From Pseudodonghicola flavimaris (GTDB lineage Bacteria; Pseudomonadota; Alphaproteobacteria; Rhodobacterales; Rhodobacteraceae), in NCBI RefSeq assembly GCF_030164425.1, contig NZ_JASNJD010000014.1:52981-116980 (forward strand): DNA of 64,000 nucleotides, written 5' to 3'. The notes beneath the pieces were generated by a model. It was not told where the DNA came from. It worked only from the letters and a program-made list of their open reading frames with translations, and ran no database searches. This document shows, in pieces, positions 59,404-64,000 of the stretch. Numbering within the stretch: position 1 is the first letter of the stretch; every line of letters starts with the position of its first letter. Made by a program: the position numbers and the translations under genes.

Positions 59404-60113
59404 CCTCTGTTCCAGTTCTTGCCCCTGTTCACGCCCTGTTCGTCGCCGGTGCCCTGATGCTCTCCGCACCCGCAGCCTTCGCTGAAACCACGCCGCGCCC
59501 CGGTCCCCATGACAACCGCGTCCGGATCGCGACCTGGACCGAGGGGCAGGTCTACCGCGTCGTCACCACCCTGACCCGGGTCACCACCGTCGAGTTCGGT
59601 GAGGGTGAAACCATCCGCTCGATCATCGCGGGCGACACGGTTGGCTTCCAGTTCGACGGCGTGCCCGGCGGACGCGCCTTCGCGATCAAGCCTGCCGCCT
59701 CTGGCGTGGCCACCAACATCACGGTCTACACGAACCGCCGCTCCTACTACTTCCACGTCGTCGAGGCGCGCGAGACCCCGCATTACGTCGTGCAGTTCCG
59801 CTATCCCGAGAGCCGCGTAGAACCGACCCGGGCTGTCGCGGCCGAGGCGCCGAATGCAAACTACGCCGTCAGCGCCCGGGAGGAGTTCACACCGACCGCC
59901 ATCTGGGATGATGGCACCTTCACCTACTTCCGCTTCGCGCGGAACGCGCCGGTCCCGGCGATCTTCCGCTATGCCAATGGCGGCGAGCGGGCGGTGAACA
60001 GCACGGCACTCGAGGACGGTGTCATCCGTGTCTCGGGCGTGAACCGCCAATGGGTGCTGCGTCTTGGCGAAGACGAGGTCTGTGTTCAGGATATGGGTGG
60101 GCCCACATCATGA
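59400..60113 (+). CDS. virB9: T4SS outer-complex protein VirB9
   Basis: The 237-aa protein starts at MTSVPVLAPVHALFVAGALMLSAPAAFA (signal peptide; ATGA overlap with virB8). The CagX/VirB9 domain shows in DNRVRIATWTEGQVYRVVTTLTRVTTVEF, then NYAVSAREEFTPTAIWDDGTFTYFRF and RVSGVNRQWVLRLGEDEVCV. It builds the ring with VirB10 and the lipoprotein. Confidence 0.94.
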   Translation: MTSVPVLAPVHALFVAGALMLSAPAAFAETTPRPGPHDNRVRIATWTEGQVYRVVTTLTRVTTVEFGEGETIRSIIAGDTVGFQFDGVPGGRAFAIKPAASGVATNITVYTNRRSYYFHVVEARETPHYVVQFRYPESRVEPTRAVAAEAPNANYAVSAREEFTPTAIWDDGTFTYFRFARNAPVPAIFRYANGGERAVNSTALEDGVIRVSGVNRQWVLRLGEDEVCVQDMGGPTS

Positions 60114-61432
60114 GCCAGGAGACCGAAGACCTCGCCGCTCGCCTCGCGGCCCTTGAAGCGACGGGCGAGAAGAAGCGCGGTGCCGCACGGTCCTCCCCGC
60201 TGGCCGCCATCCTCGGTGTGGCCGGGATCGTGGCCGCAGGCGGCCTGGCCTGGGCCGCCTTGCAGCCATCGCCGGAAGCGCCCCTGCCGACCGCAGCCCC
60301 CGAAGAGTTCCAGACCACAGGATCGGGCTTCGGCGACCTTGCCCCCATGCCCGTCGTCGAGCCTGCCCCGCCGCCGGCCGAGACGGGCCCCACCGCGTCG
60401 GAACTCGCGCTGATGGAAAGCCTCGCCACGCTGCGGGCGGAACTCGAAGACCTCCGGGCGCGGCCCGTCGAGGCATCGGACAACGGCGCAGAACAAGCCA
60501 TCGCCGATCTCACGGCACAGATCGCGGCGCTGCAGGAGGCCTCATCTGAGGCGCAGCGCGCGCTCGAACGGCAATTGACCGAACGCGACCGCGAGCTTGA
60601 CCTGCTGCGCATGGACCTCGAGGTTGCGCGGCTGACCCCGCCTGCGCCCATGGATCTCGGGCCGAACGAGGAGGAGTTGCGGCTTGCGGAACTCGAGCGC
60701 CGCCGCATCGCCGAAGCGGAAGCCCGGGCCGAACGCATCGCGTCGCCCATGATCGCGTTCTCCGGGATGGGGGCCGGGACCGACCGGGGGAACAGCCTCG
60801 AGGCGGCGCGTCTGAACGAGGACGAAGCCTTCGTGCGCGCAGGTGCGCGGCCCGCACCCGTGACGCGGGCCGAAGTGATCGTGAACCCCGGCAACACCGT
60901 CGTGCAAGGCACGATGATCCAGGCCGTGACCGAGACGGCGCTCGACAGCACGCTGCCTGGTGCAATCCGCGCCATCGTCTCGGAAGACGTTCATTCCTTC
61001 GACGGCACGCGGGTCTTGATCCCGCGCGGCGCGCGCCTCATTGGCCGCTATCGCTCCGATGTGGCGCTCGCGCAGTCGCGGGTGATGGTGGCCTGGGACC
61101 GCATCATCCTGCCCGACAACCAGACCTTGGAGATCAGCGCCTTCGGCGGAGATGAGCTCGGTCGAACCGGCACCACCGGATTTGTCGACACCCGCTTCGC
61201 GCAACGCTTCGGCTCGGCCGCGCTGATCTCGCTGATCGGGGCTCTTCCTGCCGCAGCTGCAGGCCAGATTGAGGATGAGGCTGCGGCCGACATCGCGAGC
61301 GACGTCGGCACGGACCTGCGCGACAGCACCCAGAGCGTGATGCAGGACTATCTCGCGATCCGGCCCGTGATCCATGTCGACCAGGGCACGCGGATCACCG
61401 TCATGGTCGATCGCGATCTGGAGATATTCTGA
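60110..61432 (+). CDS. virB10: T4SS channel protein VirB10
   Basis: The 440-aa protein has an N-terminal cytoplasmic piece, one helix (AAILGVAGIVAAGGLAWAAL), a Pro-rich then coiled-coil periplasmic stretch, and the TrbI/VirB10 barrel (VIVNPGNTVVQGTMIQAVTETALDSTLPGAIRAIVSEDVHSFDGTRVLIPRGARLIGRY). It spans both membranes. Confidence 0.95.
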   Translation: MSQETEDLAARLAALEATGEKKRGAARSSPLAAILGVAGIVAAGGLAWAALQPSPEAPLPTAAPEEFQTTGSGFGDLAPMPVVEPAPPPAETGPTASELALMESLATLRAELEDLRARPVEASDNGAEQAIADLTAQIAALQEASSEAQRALERQLTERDRELDLLRMDLEVARLTPPAPMDLGPNEEELRLAELERRRIAEAEARAERIASPMIAFSGMGAGTDRGNSLEAARLNEDEAFVRAGARPAPVTRAEVIVNPGNTVVQGTMIQAVTETALDSTLPGAIRAIVSEDVHSFDGTRVLIPRGARLIGRYRSDVALAQSRVMVAWDRIILPDNQTLEISAFGGDELGRTGTTGFVDTRFAQRFGSAALISLIGALPAAAAGQIEDEAAADIASDVGTDLRDSTQSVMQDYLAIRPVIHVDQGTRITVMVDRDLEIF

Positions 61433-61433
61433 C

Positions 61434-62468
61434 ATGGCGGCGAGCTATCTCGAAGCCTCGCTCGACCGGCTTGGCGCGCCCGCGCAGCGCGACGACACGA
61501 TCGAGATCTGCATCAACCCCGACGGGCAGGTCTGGGGCGAGCTCCAGGGCGATCATTTCATGCGCGGCCTCGGCACGCCGCTCACCCAGACCGAAATCAA
61601 GGACCTCGGCAACCAGATCGCCTCGGCTGCCTCGACGACGCTCAGCCAGAAGAAGCCCATCGTCTCGGTCTCGATCCTCTACCGGGATCGCCCTATCCGG
61701 GCGCAAGTCATCCAGCCCCCGGCCGTCGAAGGCGGGTTTTCCATCTCGCTGCGGTTCTTCTCGTCGCTGCCGCTGGAGGCGATCAAGCTTGGCTTCCTGT
61801 ATGGCAAGGAGCGCAGCCTCGAAGGCCTGCGCCGCGAACGGAACGCCGCGCTGCGCGATGTGGTGGCCTCGGGCGACATCGACGCCGCCCTGCGCTTCTG
61901 CGTCGAGAACAAGCTCAACATGATCGTCTCGGGCGGCACATCGACCGGCAAGACGGTTGCGGCGCGCAAGATCCTCTCGCTGATCCCGCCGGAAGAGCGG
62001 ATCATCACTATCGAGGAGGCGGCAGAACTGCGGCCAGAGCAGCCGAATGCCGTGACGCTGATTGCGGACCGGGACACCGATGCCCGCAGCGCCGATGTGC
62101 TTCTGGCCTCAACCCTGCGGATGCGGCCCGACCGGATCGTGCTCGGTGAGGTCCGGGGACGTGAGGCCATGACTTTCCTCGAGGCGATCAACACCGGGCA
62201 TGGCGGCTCACTGACGACGCTGCATGCCGAGACCCCGCAACTGGCCGTCCGCCGCCTCGCCATTGCCGCGCTCAAGACCGATGTGCCGATGACCTATGCC
62301 GACATGGTCGACTACATCGAGGGCTCCATCGACGTGATCATCCAGGCCGGTCGCCATGACGGCGCCCGCGGCATCACCGAGTTCTTCCTGCCGGGGCAGG
62401 CAAGACATCCAGACCAGAACACGGCCGGAACCGGGGTCACAAAGCGCCCAACGGTCGCCGCCGAATGA
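61434..62468 (+). CDS. virB11: T4SS ATPase VirB11
   Basis: The 344-aa hexameric secretion ATPase has Walker A GGTSTGKT at residues 167-174, the Asp box (RIITIEEAAELRPEQPNAVTL), Walker B (LLASTLRMRPDRIVLGEVRGREAMTFL) and the His box (NTGHGGSLTTLHAETP). It powers pilus formation with VirB4. It starts 1 bp after virB10. Confidence 0.96.
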   Translation: MAASYLEASLDRLGAPAQRDDTIEICINPDGQVWGELQGDHFMRGLGTPLTQTEIKDLGNQIASAASTTLSQKKPIVSVSILYRDRPIRAQVIQPPAVEGGFSISLRFFSSLPLEAIKLGFLYGKERSLEGLRRERNAALRDVVASGDIDAALRFCVENKLNMIVSGGTSTGKTVAARKILSLIPPEERIITIEEAAELRPEQPNAVTLIADRDTDARSADVLLASTLRMRPDRIVLGEVRGREAMTFLEAINTGHGGSLTTLHAETPQLAVRRLAIAALKTDVPMTYADMVDYIEGSIDVIIQAGRHDGARGITEFFLPGQARHPDQNTAGTGVTKRPTVAAE

Positions 62469-62484
62469 CCCGAAAGGAAACCCC

Positions 62485-62904
62485 ATGCGCAAGATCACCC
62501 TCGCCGCAGTTGTCACCCTTCTGGCCGCTCCCCTCGCGGCCCAGACATCGCCTCAAATCACGAACGATCTCACCGTGACCGTCACGCCCCAGCAGTACCG
62601 GATCTGCAACGACCGGCCCGCACGACCGACCTGGATGGATGAAGTCCACCCGCGCGAGGCCTACAAGGCGCTGACGTTGATGCGGCTCTACGAGCTGCGA
62701 TCCTGGGAGACGATCAAGGAAACTGGCGACTGCGGCTGTGATGTGCGCTTCCCGTCATGGGATGCCGCCTCGGCCGAGTACGAGGAACGGTTCGCTACAA
62801 GCACGCAGGCCGAGCATACCCAAGCGAGGCTGGCCATTCGTAACGAACAGAACCAGATCGCCCGCGACGTCCAGGATATCTGCGAAGCGCAAGGCAACTG
62901 GTAA
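62485..62904 (+). CDS. small exported T4SS-operon protein, unknown
   Basis: The 139-aa protein starts at MRKITLAAVVTLLAAPLAAQ (signal peptide, GAAAGGAAA upstream). It has four Cys (YRICNDRPARPTW; GDCGCDVRFPSWDAAS; QDICEAQGNW) likely to form disulfides. No family is named. It lies between virB11 and virB6 with one-base stop-start overlap to the latter, so it is part of the apparatus operon. Confidence 0.7.
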   Translation: MRKITLAAVVTLLAAPLAAQTSPQITNDLTVTVTPQQYRICNDRPARPTWMDEVHPREAYKALTLMRLYELRSWETIKETGDCGCDVRFPSWDAASAEYEERFATSTQAEHTQARLAIRNEQNQIARDVQDICEAQGNW

Positions 62905-63929
62905 TGAGCATCGTCAGCTGGATGGTCGGAACTGCCGACGGCTTCCTTGCCGATGCGGCCGAGTCCCAGTTCGGGGCTGTGGCCAGCAATACCGGCACGA
63001 TCGTCCTGCTGATGGTCACACTCTCGCTGATCGGCGTCTGCATCAACATGGCCTTCCAGTTCCGCAGCATGGATGGAGCCAGCTTCTTCTGGTACCTGGT
63101 CAAACTGATGTTGATTGGGCTCTTCGCTTTCAACTGGGCCAACTTCAACGCTGTGGCCAATGCCGTGATCGGCGGGCTCGACTACGTTGCCGGGGCCCTG
63201 ATCTCCTCTGTCGGCGGCGGCGGGGCAGGAGCTACCTACTTCGCAGGCGAGTTCGATGATCTCATCACGGAGTTCAGCCAATACCTGAACGCGATCGGCA
63301 ACAACCTGAACTGGATGACCGGCGCGATCCTCGGCGGCATCGGCCTCGTGCTCTTGAGCCTCCTTGGCTTCATGACCGGCATCGTCCTCATCTTCGCCAA
63401 GATGATGCTGACACTCATGCTCGGCCTCGCGCCGATCATGATCGCCCTGTCGCTCTTCGATGCAACGAAGGATTTCTTCCACAGATGGGTCTCAACCACG
63501 ATCAGCTATGCCTTCTACCCCATTGTCATCGCCGCCATGTTCTCGACCGTCGTCGGCATGGCGAATTCGCTGCTGGCCCAGCTCGGTGACCCAAACTCGG
63601 CCACCAACATCGGTTCACTGGTGCCGTTCTTCGTGATGGTGTTCCTCGCCAAGGGCTTTGTCGCGGCAACGCCCCTGATCGTGCGGGGGATCTCGGGGAA
63701 CCTGATGGTGGCTGCGGCTCCTGCGATTGCCAACGGGTCTGCGGGGGTGCTGCGGGGGCTGATGAACACCTCTGGGGTGCAGGGCAGGGCGCGGATCGGT
63801 GCAATGACCACGGGTGAGGCGATTGGGCGGGGGGCGGTGCAGGCGCCCGCGGTGGTGCGGAGCGCTGCGGCGACGGCAAGCGCGCAAGTGGTTAGGATTG
63901 CTGAGAGGGCAAAGCGGTTGGGGCGGTGA
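62904..63929 (+). CDS. virB6: T4SS polytopic protein VirB6/TrbL
   Basis: The 341-aa inner-membrane protein has at least six helices (TIVLLMVTLSLIGVCINMAFQF, LILLSLLGFMTG-like block, KMMLTLMLGLAPIMIALSLFDATKDFFHRWVSTTISYAFYPIVIAAMF). It follows the VirB6/TrbL build, including the Trp in the conserved loop. It is last in the visible operon; the final 71 bases of the window show no further gene. Confidence 0.9.
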   Translation: MSIVSWMVGTADGFLADAAESQFGAVASNTGTIVLLMVTLSLIGVCINMAFQFRSMDGASFFWYLVKLMLIGLFAFNWANFNAVANAVIGGLDYVAGALISSVGGGGAGATYFAGEFDDLITEFSQYLNAIGNNLNWMTGAILGGIGLVLLSLLGFMTGIVLIFAKMMLTLMLGLAPIMIALSLFDATKDFFHRWVSTTISYAFYPIVIAAMFSTVVGMANSLLAQLGDPNSATNIGSLVPFFVMVFLAKGFVAATPLIVRGISGNLMVAAAPAIANGSAGVLRGLMNTSGVQGRARIGAMTTGEAIGRGAVQAPAVVRSAAATASAQVVRIAERAKRLGR

Positions 63930-64000
63930 AACCCAAAGTGCCATCGAAATGATGCCTTCTCTTTAATGTGAAGGGCGGAAAGTGTGAACTTGCTGCGGTC

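Overview
The window is high-GC alphaproteobacterial DNA, most probably a repABC plasmid or chromid of a Rhodobacterales (Paracoccus/Roseobacter-type) bacterium. The basis is a complete repA-repB-repC cassette with three identical parS palindromes and an antisense-RNA locus, the DUF1403-scpB plasmid pair, a narR - fused narK - narGHJI cluster of the Paracoccus type, and a virB-type secretion operon. No rRNA, tRNA or CRISPR array was seen.

Layout. (1) 1-6.1 kb: a redox/metal module with a PepSY-flavodoxin membrane protein (cut by the window edge), a DUF2271 protein, an extremely Asp-rich exported protein, a ferric-reductase-like flavocytochrome, a PepSY protein and a divergent response regulator/histidine kinase pair. 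A 17-bp direct-repeat motif lies 77-84 bp before three of these genes and probably marks the regulon. (2) 6.2-13.2 kb: plasmid maintenance, with two small unknown genes, a 727-aa second ParB-like protein and repCBA (minus strand). (3) 13.4-23.6 kb: recombination and accessory genes, namely a serine recombinase, a tyrosine recombinase, DUF1403-scpB, a tniA-tniB-tniQ transposition module whose right end cuts into a following HTH gene, a small alarmone-hydrolase-like HD protein and a plasmid DNA-binding protein. (4) 23.8-30.7 kb: a TrbM-like exported protein, then an RND efflux pump, its adaptor and a cytochrome b561, divergent from a TetR regulator. (5) 30.7-51.9 kb: an anaerobic nitrate-respiration and nitric-oxide-stress island with an NsrR-like regulator, RIC-type di-iron repair protein, two DUF2478 proteins, ubiT-ubiU-ubiV, nnrS, nnrU, narR, a NarK1-NarK2 fusion, narGHJI, a parvulin isomerase, a hemerythrin-like protein, carbonic anhydrase and moeA. 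(6) 52-64 kb: a type IV secretion operon in the order virB1-like, B2, B3, B4, lipoprotein, second lytic transglycosylase, B5, B8, B9, B10, B11, small exported protein, B6.

How it fits together. The nitrate island is nearly self-contained for respiring nitrate without oxygen: transporter, reductase, one molybdenum-cofactor step (moeA), oxygen-independent ubiquinone synthesis (ubiTUV), and handling of nitric oxide. It sits on a replicon with its own partition and, apparently, a secretion or conjugation apparatus, although no relaxase or coupling protein is visible here. A 31-bp sequence shared by the promoter regions of the T4SS operon and of the distant TrbM-like gene suggests that they are co-expressed. 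A rhodanese C-terminal remnant and a strong hairpin mark the junction between the nitrate island and the T4SS.
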